From: Actinoplanes ianthinogenes | GTDB taxonomy: Bacteria; Actinomycetota; Actinomycetes; Mycobacteriales; Micromonosporaceae | Length of the DNA stretch: 64,000 nucleotides | NCBI RefSeq assembly: GCF_018324205.1 | Contig: NZ_AP023356.1 | Span: 8,314,501 to 8,378,500, forward strand | Reading direction: 5' to 3' | Notes under the pieces: model-generated | Database searches by the model: none | Seen by the model: the letters and a program-made list of their open reading frames with translations, nothing else | Told to the model about the DNA's origin: nothing | Part shown: in pieces, positions 50,799 to 59,036 of the stretch | Position numbering within the stretch: the stretch's first letter is position 1 | How the letters are laid out: each line of letters starts with the position of its first letter | Program-made: the position numbers and the translations under genes

Positions 50799-52400
50799 AT
50801 GCCCGAGCAGTCCATCGCCCAGCTGAGCCGCCGCAGCTTCCTGCGCGCGGTCGGGGTCACCGGCGGCGCCGGCACGATGTTCGCGACCATGGGTGCGCTG
50901 GGCCTGGCGCCGGCGTCCGCCGCCCCACCCCCGTTCGATCCGCCGAAGGCCTCCGACTTCCACCTCACCGGCCGCCGGCCCGGCACGGTGATCGTCCTCG
51001 GTGGCGGCATCGCCGGCCTGGTCAGCGCCTACGAGCTGGGCAAGGCCGGCTACCGGGTGACCGTCCTGGAGCCGCGCGACCGCACCGGCGGCCGCAACTT
51101 CACCGTCCGCGGCGGCGACACACTGACCGACCTGCACGGGTTCGCTCAGCGCGCCCGGTTCAGCAAGGGCCAGTACATGAACGCCGGCCCGGCTCGGATC
51201 GCCCAGTGGATGGTCACCCTCGACTACTGCCGCGAACTGGGCGTGCCGATCGAAGTGTTCACCAACAGCAACGCCGACGCGTACATCTACCACAGCTCGA
51301 TGCCGGCCGGGCAGCCGATGCGCTACCGCACCGCCAAGGCCGACACCTTCGGATATGTCAGCGAGTTGCTCGCCAAGGCCACCGACCAGGGCGCCCTGGA
51401 CGCCGAGTTGACCGCCGAGGACAGGGAACGCCTGATGGAGTTCCTCACCGACTTCGGCGACCTGGGCGAGACCCTGGAGTACACCGGCTCCAGCCGGCGC
51501 GGCTTCACCGCCTGGCCGGGCGAGTCCGGGGCGCCCGGCGAGATCCTCGGCGACGTGCCGTCCGCCTCCGCGGTGTTCGCCTCCGGCGTCGGCCGGCACT
51601 TCTCCTTCGAGTTCGAGTTCGACCAGGCGATGCTGATGTTCCAGCCGGTCGGCGGCATGGACCGGTTGCCGCGGGCGCTCACCCGGGCGATCGGCCCGCA
51701 GAAGATCAAGCTCGGCTGCCGTGCCACGTCGCTGACCCAGAGCGCGTCGGGCGTCAGTGTCACGTACACCGACGCCGCCGGTTGCGCCCACCTGACGACC
51801 GCCGACTACGTGATCGCCGCCATGCCCCCGCACCTGCTCACCGGGCTCACCCACAACCTCGGCGCCGACGTGGTCGCCGCCCTCACCGCGATCCGTCCGT
51901 CGTCGGCCGGGAAGATCGGCCTGGAGTACCGCTCCCGCTGGTGGGAGACCGACCACCGGATCTACGGCGGCATCACCGAGACCGACCTGGACCTGGTGCA
52001 CGTGTGGCACCCGTCGTACGGCTACCACGGCGACCGGGGGGTCATGATCGGCTACTACCACTACGGCGCGACCGCCGACCGGTACTCCGCGATGTCCCCG
52101 AAGGACCGCGAGACCACCGCGGTCGCGCTCGGTGAACGCATCTACGGCGCGAAGTACCGTACCGAGCTGGACTCGTCGTTCTCCATCGCCTGGCGCGAGG
52201 TCCCGCACCTGGAGGCCGCCTGGCACAGCTTCGCCGGCAACTCGCCGCAGTCACCGATCTTCAAGCCGCTGGTCGAGCCGGCCGGCCGGGTGCTGTTCGC
52301 CGGGGACTGGCTGAGCAACATGGACGCCTGGCAGCACGGCGCCATCCTGGCCGCCCGCAAGGCGGTCACCACGCTGCACGCCCGCGCCCTGGCGAGGTAG
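50799..52400 (+). CDS. Tat-exported L-amino-acid oxidase-like flavoprotein
   Basis: A 533-residue flavin amine oxidase. A Tat signal (LSRRSFLRAVGVTG) is cleaved near residue 45. The FAD motif VIVLGGGIAGLVSAYEL and the GGR motif (RTGGRNFTV) follow, and the C-terminal GRVLFAGDWLSNMDAWQHGA completes the FAD site. It should deaminate an amino acid or amine outside the cell, releasing hydrogen peroxide. CAGGGAGG precedes the ATG at 50799, which I prefer to the ATG at 50772. Confidence 0.9.
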   Translation: MPEQSIAQLSRRSFLRAVGVTGGAGTMFATMGALGLAPASAAPPPFDPPKASDFHLTGRRPGTVIVLGGGIAGLVSAYELGKAGYRVTVLEPRDRTGGRNFTVRGGDTLTDLHGFAQRARFSKGQYMNAGPARIAQWMVTLDYCRELGVPIEVFTNSNADAYIYHSSMPAGQPMRYRTAKADTFGYVSELLAKATDQGALDAELTAEDRERLMEFLTDFGDLGETLEYTGSSRRGFTAWPGESGAPGEILGDVPSASAVFASGVGRHFSFEFEFDQAMLMFQPVGGMDRLPRALTRAIGPQKIKLGCRATSLTQSASGVSVTYTDAAGCAHLTTADYVIAAMPPHLLTGLTHNLGADVVAALTAIRPSSAGKIGLEYRSRWWETDHRIYGGITETDLDLVHVWHPSYGYHGDRGVMIGYYHYGATADRYSAMSPKDRETTAVALGERIYGAKYRTELDSSFSIAWREVPHLEAAWHSFAGNSPQSPIFKPLVEPAGRVLFAGDWLSNMDAWQHGAILAARKAVTTLHARALAR

Positions 52401-52409
52401 CCGGCGGGA

Positions 52410-52910
52410 TCACCGGTGGGGGAGGCGATGCAGGACGACGTCGGTCAGCTCGCCGCCGGCAACCGTCGCGGTCAGGTAGGTGCAGTCCGGCTGCCGGCGG
52501 CGGTCGGTCGGGGAGCCCGGGTTGAGCAGTCGCAACCCGCCCGGCGCGACGCTGTCCCAGGGGATGTGCGAGTGCCCGAAGACCAGCACGTCGGTGTCCG
52601 GGAACCGCTCGGCGCAGCGGCGCTCGCGGCCGCCGGACGGTCCGGTCTCGTGGACCACCGCGAGCCGTACGCCGCCGAGTGAGGCGCGCGCCACCTCGGG
52701 CAGCCGGGCACGCAGCGCCGGGCCGTCGTTGTTGCCGTAACACCCGATCAGCCGCGCGGCTCGGCGCTCCAGCGCGTCCAGCAGCGTCACGTCGACCCAG
52801 TCCCCGGCGTGCACCACCACGTCGGCCTCGTCGACGGCCGCCCACAGCGGTGGTGGCAGGTCCCGGGCCCGTTTCGGGACGTGGGTGTCGGAGATCAGCA
52901 GCAGTCGCAC
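52410..52910 (-). CDS. YfcE/MJ0936-type metallophosphoesterase
   Basis: A 166-residue calcineurin-like phosphoesterase with all metal motifs: SDTHVPK, VVHAGDWVD, GNNDG and FGHSHIPW, then LLNPGS. These small enzymes hydrolyse phosphodiesters. It lies nine bases downstream of the GNAT gene on the same strand, so they may be co-transcribed. Confidence 0.92.
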   Translation of the reverse strand: MRLLLISDTHVPKRARDLPPPLWAAVDEADVVVHAGDWVDVTLLDALERRAARLIGCYGNNDGPALRARLPEVARASLGGVRLAVVHETGPSGGRERRCAERFPDTDVLVFGHSHIPWDSVAPGGLRLLNPGSPTDRRRQPDCTYLTATVAGGELTDVVLHRLPHR

Positions 52911-52919
52911 CGGTCCAGC

Positions 52920-53465
52920 CTAGGGCCGGGAGGGTGCTCGCCACTCCGGCGCGAGGACGGACCAGACCTGCTTGTCGTAACGGACGCCGCGGAACGGCCA
53001 GGCCTCGCGGCGTACCCCTTCCAGGGTCATGCCGAGGCGTTTGGCGACCGCGGCGCTGCGTTCGTTGTCGGCGCGGCAGTGCCACTCCGCGCGGTGCAGC
53101 CCGCGCACCGTGAAGGCCCAGTCCAGCAGCACCCCGCAGGCCTCGGTGATCAGTCCGTGTCCCTCGGCGGACGGCTCCAGCCAGCAGCCGAGCTCGCACC
53201 AGCCGCCCGCCGCGTCGAACGCCACGAACATCACGCCGCCGACCAGCACCCCGTCCCGCCGGATGCCGTAGAGCCGGGCCCCGTCGGCGGCCTGCCGATC
53301 GGCGTAGCGCCGCAGGGTGGCGCTGACGTCCGCGCCGATGAAGCTCGCGCCGACCCACGGGCGGATGTGCTCGCGGGCCCGGTCCAGGTGCGCGGCGAAC
53401 TCCTCGGCGTGCCAGACCTCCAGCGGCGCGAGGTGGGCGCCGGAGCGCAACGGCAGGGAAAACAC
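52920..53465 (-). CDS. GNAT N-acetyltransferase (RimJ/RimL-like)
   Basis: A 181-residue acetyltransferase with ARLYGIRRDGVLVGGVMF, the acetyl-CoA-binding turn region (EPSAEGHGLITEAC) and ADNERSAAVAKRLGMTLEG of the RimJ/RimL group. The GTG at 53465 has GGGAGG five bases upstream; GTG 53471 is an alternative. It is divergent from a TetR gene over about 50 bp with a small palindrome, which makes it a likely target. Confidence 0.87.
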   Translation of the reverse strand: MFSLPLRSGAHLAPLEVWHAEEFAAHLDRAREHIRPWVGASFIGADVSATLRRYADRQAADGARLYGIRRDGVLVGGVMFVAFDAAGGWCELGCWLEPSAEGHGLITEACGVLLDWAFTVRGLHRAEWHCRADNERSAAVAKRLGMTLEGVRREAWPFRGVRYDKQVWSVLAPEWRAPSRP

Positions 53466-53485
53466 GGGCACCTCCCATTCACATA

Positions 53486-53496
53486 ACAAGCGTTGT
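53486..53496. promoter_or_regulatory. Small palindrome between GNAT and TetR genes
   Basis: ACAA-GCG-TTGT at 53486-53496 is the only symmetric sequence in the divergent intergenic region. It could be the operator of the TetR protein. The palindrome is short, so confidence is low. Confidence 0.35.
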
Positions 53497-53515
53497 GAGA
53501 ATGTACCGTGACAGC

Positions 53516-54112
53516 ATGCCACGCACCAAGGGAGATCACGAGGCCCGCCGCCGCGACGTCTCGGAGGCGGTCTGGCGGGTCCTGGCCACCCGGGGGTTCG
53601 CCGGTCTCACCCTGCGCGCCGTCGCCGCCGAGCTGAGCGCGACCACCGGCCTGCTGACCCACTACTTCCCGACCAAGCAGGCCCTGGTCGCCCATGCCCT
53701 GGACATCCTGGAGCGGCGCACCATGTCGCGCCCCCGCCGCCACACGGGCGAGGGCCTGACCGCGCTCCGGGACGCCCTGCTGGACATCCTGCCGCTGACG
53801 CCCGAGGCCACCGACAGCAACCGGATCTGGGTCTCCTCCTGGGACACCGCCCTCTCCGAGCCGGACCTGAGCAGCGACTATGCCCGCAAGTACGCCGCCG
53901 GCCGGCACCGGCTGCGCGAGCGGGTCGCCGCCGCCCAGGAGCTCGGCGAGCTACCGCCCGGCGACCCGGAGCGGATCGCGTCCGCCGCCCAGGCGTTCGT
54001 CCTCGGCCTGGTGGTGCAGTCCCTGTTCGACCCGGCGGCGTACCCGCCCGAGCGGCAGGTCGAGCTCCTGGACGACTACCTGGCCACGCTGCGGCCGCTC
54101 AGTCCAGCGTGA
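53516..54112 (+). CDS. TetR-family transcriptional regulator
   Basis: A 198-residue regulator beginning MPRTKGDHEARRRDVSEA. The helix-turn-helix covers about residues 15-58 (FAGLTLRAVAAELSATTG, LLTHYFPTK), with a TetR_C_6-like ligand domain. The ATG at 53516 is chosen because the upstream in-frame start at 53495 lies within the promoter region. The gene overlaps the glycoside hydrolase gene by 14 bp, tail to tail. Confidence 0.9.
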   Translation: MPRTKGDHEARRRDVSEAVWRVLATRGFAGLTLRAVAAELSATTGLLTHYFPTKQALVAHALDILERRTMSRPRRHTGEGLTALRDALLDILPLTPEATDSNRIWVSSWDTALSEPDLSSDYARKYAAGRHRLRERVAAAQELGELPPGDPERIASAAQAFVLGLVVQSLFDPAAYPPERQVELLDDYLATLRPLSPA

Positions 54113-55559
54113 CGTCGTCGTACCAGACGGTGCCGGCGTTGTCGCCGGACTTGAGGTGCAGCTGGAGGCCGGCCGCGCCCGGGGGAGCGACCCCGATCAC
54201 CGACAACCGGGTCCAGTCCGTCGTGCCGCCCGGCAGCCGGTCCGACACGTCCTGGCCGATCCAGTGCCCCTCGGCGTCGAACCAGCTCAGCGCGATCTCG
54301 GTGGTCCCGGTGGCGTCCTCACCGCGGGCCCACGCCGTCGCGCGCCAGAACTGGCCGCTCTGGATCGGCGTGATCGGGGAGATCCGCAGCGACGGCAGGC
54401 CGCGCCGGTCCCGGCCGGTGCCGGAGAACCGGACCGACCGGACGCCGTCGTGCGCGATCTCGTCGGTGGGCTCGGCGACGCCGTACCCGGGCAGGTTGTC
54501 GCGCCACGGCGAGTCGGCCGGGTCCGCCTCGAAGCTGAGGTCGAGCACGTCGGCGGCCGTGTCGATACCGGACCAGGCGGCCCGGACCACCGCGGCGGCC
54601 GGTTTCGGGGTGCCGTCGGTGCGGAACAGGCCGTACCGGTACTGCGCCGGCATCAGCGAGACCGCCGCGTTGCTCGGGATCGCGCCGTCGGCGAAGTCGG
54701 TGAGCGTCCACGGTGCCACCGACTCCACCCCGGCGGTCGCGGCCGCCCGGAACACCCGGGCGAGATAAGCGGCCTGCTCGCCGGGGCTGCTCGCGGCCGT
54801 GCTCAGCCCGGTCTCGCCGATCACCACCGGGTCCGGCGCGACCGCGGCGCGGGCCTCTTCGATCTCGGCGAGCGCCTGTTCGGACGGTCCGTAGAAGTGG
54901 TAGTCGTAATAGTCCAGCGGGGTGTCCGCCAGTTCCTCCTTGAGCCGGGCCAGGCCGCCCGGTCCGCTGTTCACCGAGACGGTGAGCGGCATGTCCGGGG
55001 CGGTCTCCCGGACCGCCGGGATGAGCCGGCGCACCCAGCGGACCGCCGGCTCGTCGTCCGGCGCCAGCTCGTTCTTCAGCTCCACGGTGAGCACCCGCGG
55101 GTCGTCGGCGTACCGGCCGATCACCGCGTTCGCCCAGGTGGCGCTGCCGCGCGCGTTCTTGTACGCGGACCACCAGTCGAACAGGGTGAGCTTCACGGTC
55201 ATCCCGTGCGAGTCCGCGATGCTGACGAACTTGTCCAGCTTGGCGAGGTAGTCCGGGTCCGGCTCGGGGAAGCCGAAGACCCGCGGGAACACCACCACGC
55301 GCACGTTGTTCGCGCCCAGCTCGGCGGCCCGGGCCAGGTCGTCGTCGACGCGTACCGGGTCGAACCGGGTCCACATGGCCGACCAGCCGGCGTCCGACGG
55401 GTAGTAGTTGATGGTCCGCGCGGTGCGGACCGCGGCGAGCCGGTCGGCCAGGCCGGCTCCGGGATCGGCGGCGGCCGGCGCCGAGGGCGCCAGCACGCCG
55501 GCGGCCAGCAGGCAGGTCAGGGCCACGGCACGGCTTTTCGAGATACGACGTCCGGTCAC
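54099..55559 (-). CDS. Secreted GH5-like glycoside hydrolase with C-terminal beta-sandwich
   Basis: About 486 residues. A signal peptide (ISKSRAVALTCLLAAGVLAPSAPAAAD) is followed by a cellulase-like TIM barrel with the acid/base Glu in ELKNELAP and the nucleophile Glu in VVIGETGLS, then a carbohydrate-binding-like sandwich (residues about 335-486, ending GTVWYDDVTLD). The polysaccharide is not evident. The GTG start is tentative: GGAGG lies only two bases upstream. The open frame continues further 5' but without coding character. Confidence 0.82.
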   Translation of the reverse strand: MTGRRISKSRAVALTCLLAAGVLAPSAPAAADPGAGLADRLAAVRTARTINYYPSDAGWSAMWTRFDPVRVDDDLARAAELGANNVRVVVFPRVFGFPEPDPDYLAKLDKFVSIADSHGMTVKLTLFDWWSAYKNARGSATWANAVIGRYADDPRVLTVELKNELAPDDEPAVRWVRRLIPAVRETAPDMPLTVSVNSGPGGLARLKEELADTPLDYYDYHFYGPSEQALAEIEEARAAVAPDPVVIGETGLSTAASSPGEQAAYLARVFRAAATAGVESVAPWTLTDFADGAIPSNAAVSLMPAQYRYGLFRTDGTPKPAAAVVRAAWSGIDTAADVLDLSFEADPADSPWRDNLPGYGVAEPTDEIAHDGVRSVRFSGTGRDRRGLPSLRISPITPIQSGQFWRATAWARGEDATGTTEIALSWFDAEGHWIGQDVSDRLPGGTTDWTRLSVIGVAPPGAAGLQLHLKSGDNAGTVWYDDVTLD

Positions 55560-55645
55560 GACCTCCGCTTCGGCCGCGTCCCGATCACCGGCGAGTTCAG
55601 ACCGGTTGCAGCCGGGGGTTAGTCCGGTGTCCTTAAGATTTGCGG

Positions 55646-56437
55646 GTGCCCGACCGCATCGCGCTGATCTCCGACGTCCACGGCAACCTGACCGCGCTCG
55701 AGGCAGTGCTCGCCGACATCGACGCCCGCGGCATCGAGCAGATCTACAACCTCGGCGACTACGTCGGCAAGGGCCCGCGCGGCCGCGAGGTGATCGAGCT
55801 CTGCCGCCGGCGCTGCACGGTGCACATCCGCGGCAACTGGGACGACTTCCTGCCCGACCCGGCCCGCACCGAGGACAGCGAGGGCCTGGCATGGTGGCTC
55901 GCCCAGCTCGGCGAGGGGCAGGGCGAGTGGCTGCGCTCGCTGCCGTTCTGCCACGACTTCCGGCTCAGCGGGCGGCAGGTCCGGCTCTTCCACGCGTCGG
56001 CGACCAGCGTCCACCACCGGGTCCGCTTCGACCACGACGAGGCCCAGTTCACCGGCATGTTCGCCAACACCGAGGCGACCGGCGCCACCCATCCGGAGCC
56101 CACCGTCGTCGGTTACGGCGACACCCACGACCCGTTCTACGAGGTCGGTCCGGGCGGCCGCACCCTGTTCAACACCGGCAGCGTCGGCAACTCGATGGAC
56201 GATCCCACCCCGGTCTACACCATCCTCGAGGGCGTCCTCGGCAGCCCGGACCCGGCTCCCTTCGGCATCCAGTTCGTCCGGGTGCCCTACGACAGCGAGG
56301 CCGAGATCGCCGTCGCGACCGGGATGGGCATGCCGGAACTCGACGGTTACGTCTCGGAGATCCGCCACGGCCTCTACCGCCGCAAGACCGCCCCGACCTA
56401 TCACCGTCAGGCACGGTCCGCTGCCGCTTCCGCTTAG
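55646..56437 (+). CDS. Calcineurin-like metallophosphoesterase
   Basis: A 263-residue phosphoesterase with SDVHGNLTALEAVL, NLGDYVGKGP, RGNWDDF and YGDTHDPF, then FNTGSVGNSMDD, which place it near the YfcE/PrpE-like group. The GTG at 55646 follows TTAAGATT, a possible -10 that would make the mRNA nearly leaderless. The last ten or so codons and the stop (TAG 56435-56437) lie in a copy of the dispersed element. Confidence 0.88.
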   Translation: MPDRIALISDVHGNLTALEAVLADIDARGIEQIYNLGDYVGKGPRGREVIELCRRRCTVHIRGNWDDFLPDPARTEDSEGLAWWLAQLGEGQGEWLRSLPFCHDFRLSGRQVRLFHASATSVHHRVRFDHDEAQFTGMFANTEATGATHPEPTVVGYGDTHDPFYEVGPGGRTLFNTGSVGNSMDDPTPVYTILEGVLGSPDPAPFGIQFVRVPYDSEAEIAVATGMGMPELDGYVSEIRHGLYRRKTAPTYHRQARSAAASA

Positions 56438-56461
56438 ACCGGTTTTCGGTACGCCCGGAGC
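56412..56461 (+). repeat. Dispersed element (copy D) overlapping a gene end
   Basis: CACGGTCCGC (56412-56421), CGCTTCCGCT and TTTTCGGTACGCCCGGAGC (56443-56461) occur in the same order and spacing as the left arm of copy A. Only one arm is present. It encodes the C-terminal residues of the phosphoesterase and contains its stop codon. The remaining gap to 56587 shows no gene. Confidence 0.8.
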
Positions 56462-56587
56462 CGTCCCCAGGGGCCGCCCCGGGAGTCGACCAGTGGCTTC
56501 CACGGGGGTGACCGGGGTGCCGGGCGCGGCAGAGTGGTCCCCGTGAGGCCGGAACGACCGTCCGGCCCAGAGGGGGAGGAACCGACG

Positions 56588-57199
56588 ATGGTGGACTTCA
56601 AGGTGGAGATCGTGGTCCTGCCGGTGGCCGACGTGGACCGGTCCAAGGACTTCTTCGGCAGGCTGGGCTGGCGGGTGGACGTCGACTTCCGCGGCCCCGA
56701 CGGGTTCCGCGTCGTGCACATCACCCCGCCCGGCTCGGCCGCGTCGATCATCATCGGCAGCGGGGTGACCGAGGCCGAGCCCGGTTCGGCGCGGGGCGTC
56801 GTGCACTTCGTGGTCGACGACATCGAGGCGGCCAGGGCCGACCTGATCGCGCACGGTGCCGAGGTCAGCGAGGCGTTCCACGACGCGGGCGGCGTGTTCC
56901 ACCACGCCGGCACGATCGACCGGGTGCCCGGCCCGCACCCGGAGCGGCAGTCGTACGGCTCGTTCGCGTCGTTCACCGACCCGGACGGCAACGTGTTCTT
57001 CATGCAGGAGGTCACCTCCCGCCGCCCGGGCCGGATCAGCCACGTCGTCTACGGCTCGGTCGCCGAGCTGGAGCGGGCGCTGCGCGACGCGGCCACGGCG
57101 CACGGCAAGCACGAGGCGCAGGAGCTGGGCGGCAAGTACGACGAGGACTGGCCGGCCTGGTACGCCGAGCACATGGCCAAGGCCGCCGGTCTGCTCTGA
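56588..57199 (+). CDS. VOC-family (glyoxalase/dioxygenase-fold) protein
   Basis: A 203-residue protein with paired beta-alpha-beta units: IVVLPVADVDRSKDFFGRL, and GVVHFVVDDIEAARADLIAH near 75-95, then FTDPDGNVFFMQE with the metal-ligand Glu. An extra C-terminal helical tail (KYDEDWPAWYAEHMAKAAG) is common in actinobacterial members. GGGGGAGG precedes the ATG. The substrate is unknown. Confidence 0.85.
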   Translation: MVDFKVEIVVLPVADVDRSKDFFGRLGWRVDVDFRGPDGFRVVHITPPGSAASIIIGSGVTEAEPGSARGVVHFVVDDIEAARADLIAHGAEVSEAFHDAGGVFHHAGTIDRVPGPHPERQSYGSFASFTDPDGNVFFMQEVTSRRPGRISHVVYGSVAELERALRDAATAHGKHEAQELGGKYDEDWPAWYAEHMAKAAGLL

Positions 57200-57232
57200 T
57201 CCGTCACCCGCACCTCGCGGTAGGTTCGTTCC

Positions 57233-57616
57233 GTGGACGATGTGGCCGGATGGTTCGACGAGTACCTCGCGGCCTTCATGGCCTGTGCCCGCCGCGAGCG
57301 GGACGTCGCCGTGCTGCTCGACTACTACGCCGTCCCGCTCCTGGTCACCACCGCGGTCGGCGCGTTCCCGCTGATGACCGCCGACGAGGTCACCGGGCTG
57401 CTGGACCAGCAGGTCGCGACCCTGTGGGACGCGTCCTACGCCCGCACCGAGCTGGTGACCTCAAGGGTGACGGTGCTGAACTCGACGTCCGCGCTCGTCG
57501 ACGGCACGTTCTCCCGGCAGCGCGGTGACGGCACCGAGATCGACCATCCCACGGTGACGTACCTGATCGCGGACAGTCCGGCAGGCCGCCGCATCCATGT
57601 GCTGGCGGCCCACTGA
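57233..57616 (+). CDS. NTF2-like small protein (DUF6841-like)
   Basis: A 127-residue protein starting with GTG: WFDEYLAAFMACAR and YYAVPLLVTT are followed by strands such as VTVLNSTSALVDGTFSRQ and a final VTYLIADSPAGRRIHVL, a SnoaL/NTF2-type cone fold. It resembles DUF6841 as I recall it. It may bind a small molecule. It ends seven bases from the quinone oxidoreductase gene on the other strand. Confidence 0.7.
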   Translation: MDDVAGWFDEYLAAFMACARRERDVAVLLDYYAVPLLVTTAVGAFPLMTADEVTGLLDQQVATLWDASYARTELVTSRVTVLNSTSALVDGTFSRQRGDGTEIDHPTVTYLIADSPAGRRIHVLAAH

Positions 57617-57623
57617 CGGGTGC

Positions 57624-58610
57624 TCAGACCGTGACGACGATCTTGCCGACGTGGTCCGAGGCGGCCAGGTAACGGTGCGCCTCGGCGATCTCGGTGAGGT
57701 CGAAGGTGCGGTCCACGACCGGGGTGAACGAGCCGGACGTCAGCCCCGCGGTGACGAAGGCGACCGCCCGCCGCAGCCGGTCCGGATCCGTGGTGATCTC
57801 GTGCAGCGTGTAGGTGCGGGTGGACAGTGCCGGGTAGGACCGCGCGTTCGGCAGCGGGGTGGGCCGCGGATCCAGCGCGCCGTAAACGACCAGGCTGCCG
57901 CCGGGCGCGATGCCCTGCGCGATGGTCTCCACGCCCGGCCCGGCGACCGGGTCGAAGGCCAGCCGCACGCCCGCCCCGCCGGTGATCTCCTTGATCCGGG
58001 CCGGCAGATCCTCCGCGCCGGTGACGATCACGTGCGCCGCGCCGGCGTCCAGCAGCCGCTGCCGCTTGGCCGCCGAGCGGGTGGTGGCGATCGGGACCGC
58101 GCCGACGTGCCGGGCGATCTGCAGGGCCGCCTGCCCGACGCTGCTGGCGGCCGCGGTGATCAGCACGTGGTCGCCGGGCCGCACCTCGCCGCTCTCGGCC
58201 AGCGGCCCGTAGGCGGTGATGTAGGCCATCCAGACCGCCGCCGCGGTGACCGGATCGACGCTCGCGGGCCGGGTGACCACCGCCGAGGCCGGGACGATCA
58301 CCTGGTCACCGTAGGTGCCGTAGTCGTTGAGCGAGAAGGCGGGCACGACCGCGACCGGATCGCCCGGCGCGAAGCCGGTCACGTCCGGGCCGACCGCGTC
58401 GATCAGGCCGGCCGCCTCGTAACCCAGCGTCGACGGGAACCGCGGCGTCAGGAAGTAGTCGCCCTCGCGAAACATGATCTCCGCCCGGTTCAGACCGATG
58501 GCCTGCACCCGGATCCGCACCTCGCCCCTTTTCGGTACGCCCGGAGCAACGTCCCGCAGAGCCAGCACCTCGGGCCCGCCGAGCCGATCGAACTGCACGA
58601 TTCTCGCCAT
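57624..58610 (-). CDS. Quinone oxidoreductase-like MDR-family dehydrogenase
   Basis: A 328-residue zinc-independent medium-chain reductase: RIVQFDRLGGPEVLALRD at the N-terminus, GLNRAEIMFREG, YEAAGLIDAVG, and the NADPH motif AAASSVGQAALQIA at about 152-165. It should reduce quinones or enones with NADPH. The N-terminal stretch APGVPKRGE is encoded by a copy of the dispersed element in place of the usual PGPGE-like turn. An ArsR gene lies 54 bp upstream on the same strand and may regulate it. Confidence 0.9.
   Translation of the reverse strand: MARIVQFDRLGGPEVLALRDVAPGVPKRGEVRIRVQAIGLNRAEIMFREGDYFLTPRFPSTLGYEAAGLIDAVGPDVTGFAPGDPVAVVPAFSLNDYGTYGDQVIVPASAVVTRPASVDPVTAAAVWMAYITAYGPLAESGEVRPGDHVLITAAASSVGQAALQIARHVGAVPIATTRSAAKRQRLLDAGAAHVIVTGAEDLPARIKEITGGAGVRLAFDPVAGPGVETIAQGIAPGGSLVVYGALDPRPTPLPNARSYPALSTRTYTLHEITTDPDRLRRAVAFVTAGLTSGSFTPVVDRTFDLTEIAEAHRYLAASDHVGKIVVTV
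58529..58547. repeat. Dispersed element core inside a coding sequence (copy E)
   Basis: TTTTCGGTACGCCCGGAGC at 58529-58547 is identical to the core in copy D but lies within the quinone oxidoreductase gene. Read on the minus strand it encodes about six residues (APGVPK) and keeps the frame. Flanking outer sequence of copy A is not present. Confidence 0.8.
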
Positions 58611-58664
58611 GCGCCCGACGCTAGCCCGAAGTTCAATAGCGGTCAAACTTTGACGGCGATCGGA

Positions 58665-59000
58665 TTATGTACCGTCGCCCTCGGCCGCCACGACCGAGGT
58701 GAGCAGCCCGGGAAAGCGGGACTCCAGCTCGTCGGCGCGCAGCGTGTTCAGCTTCGTGGTGCCCGCGTAGGACTGCCGGATCACGCCGGCCTCCCGCAGC
58801 ACGGCGAAGTGGTGGGTCAGCGTCGAGTCGGACACCGAGGTCCGGAACGAGCCGCAGGCCATCCCGGCGCCGGCGGCGGCCAGCTGGGCGACTATCGAGC
58901 GGCGCACCGGATCGACCAGAGCCTCCAGGAGCTGCTGGAGCGAGACCTCGGCGACGGCGGGATGCTCGATGGTCCGGGCGGCGGCGCGAGGTCGGGGCAC
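58665..59000 (-). CDS. ArsR-family winged-helix regulator
   Basis: A 111-residue regulator with LLEALVDPVRRSIVAQLA, the recognition helix region SDSTLTHHFAVLREAGVI and the wing. No Cys metal-binding motif of ArsR/SmtB sensors is seen, so the signal is likely organic or redox. It starts with GTG and precedes the quinone oxidoreductase gene in the same direction. Confidence 0.88.
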   Translation of the reverse strand: MPRPRAAARTIEHPAVAEVSLQQLLEALVDPVRRSIVAQLAAAGAGMACGSFRTSVSDSTLTHHFAVLREAGVIRQSYAGTTKLNTLRADELESRFPGLLTSVVAAEGDGT

Positions 59001-59036
59001 GACGACAACTCTACGACCCGGGCGCCCCGGGCCGGC

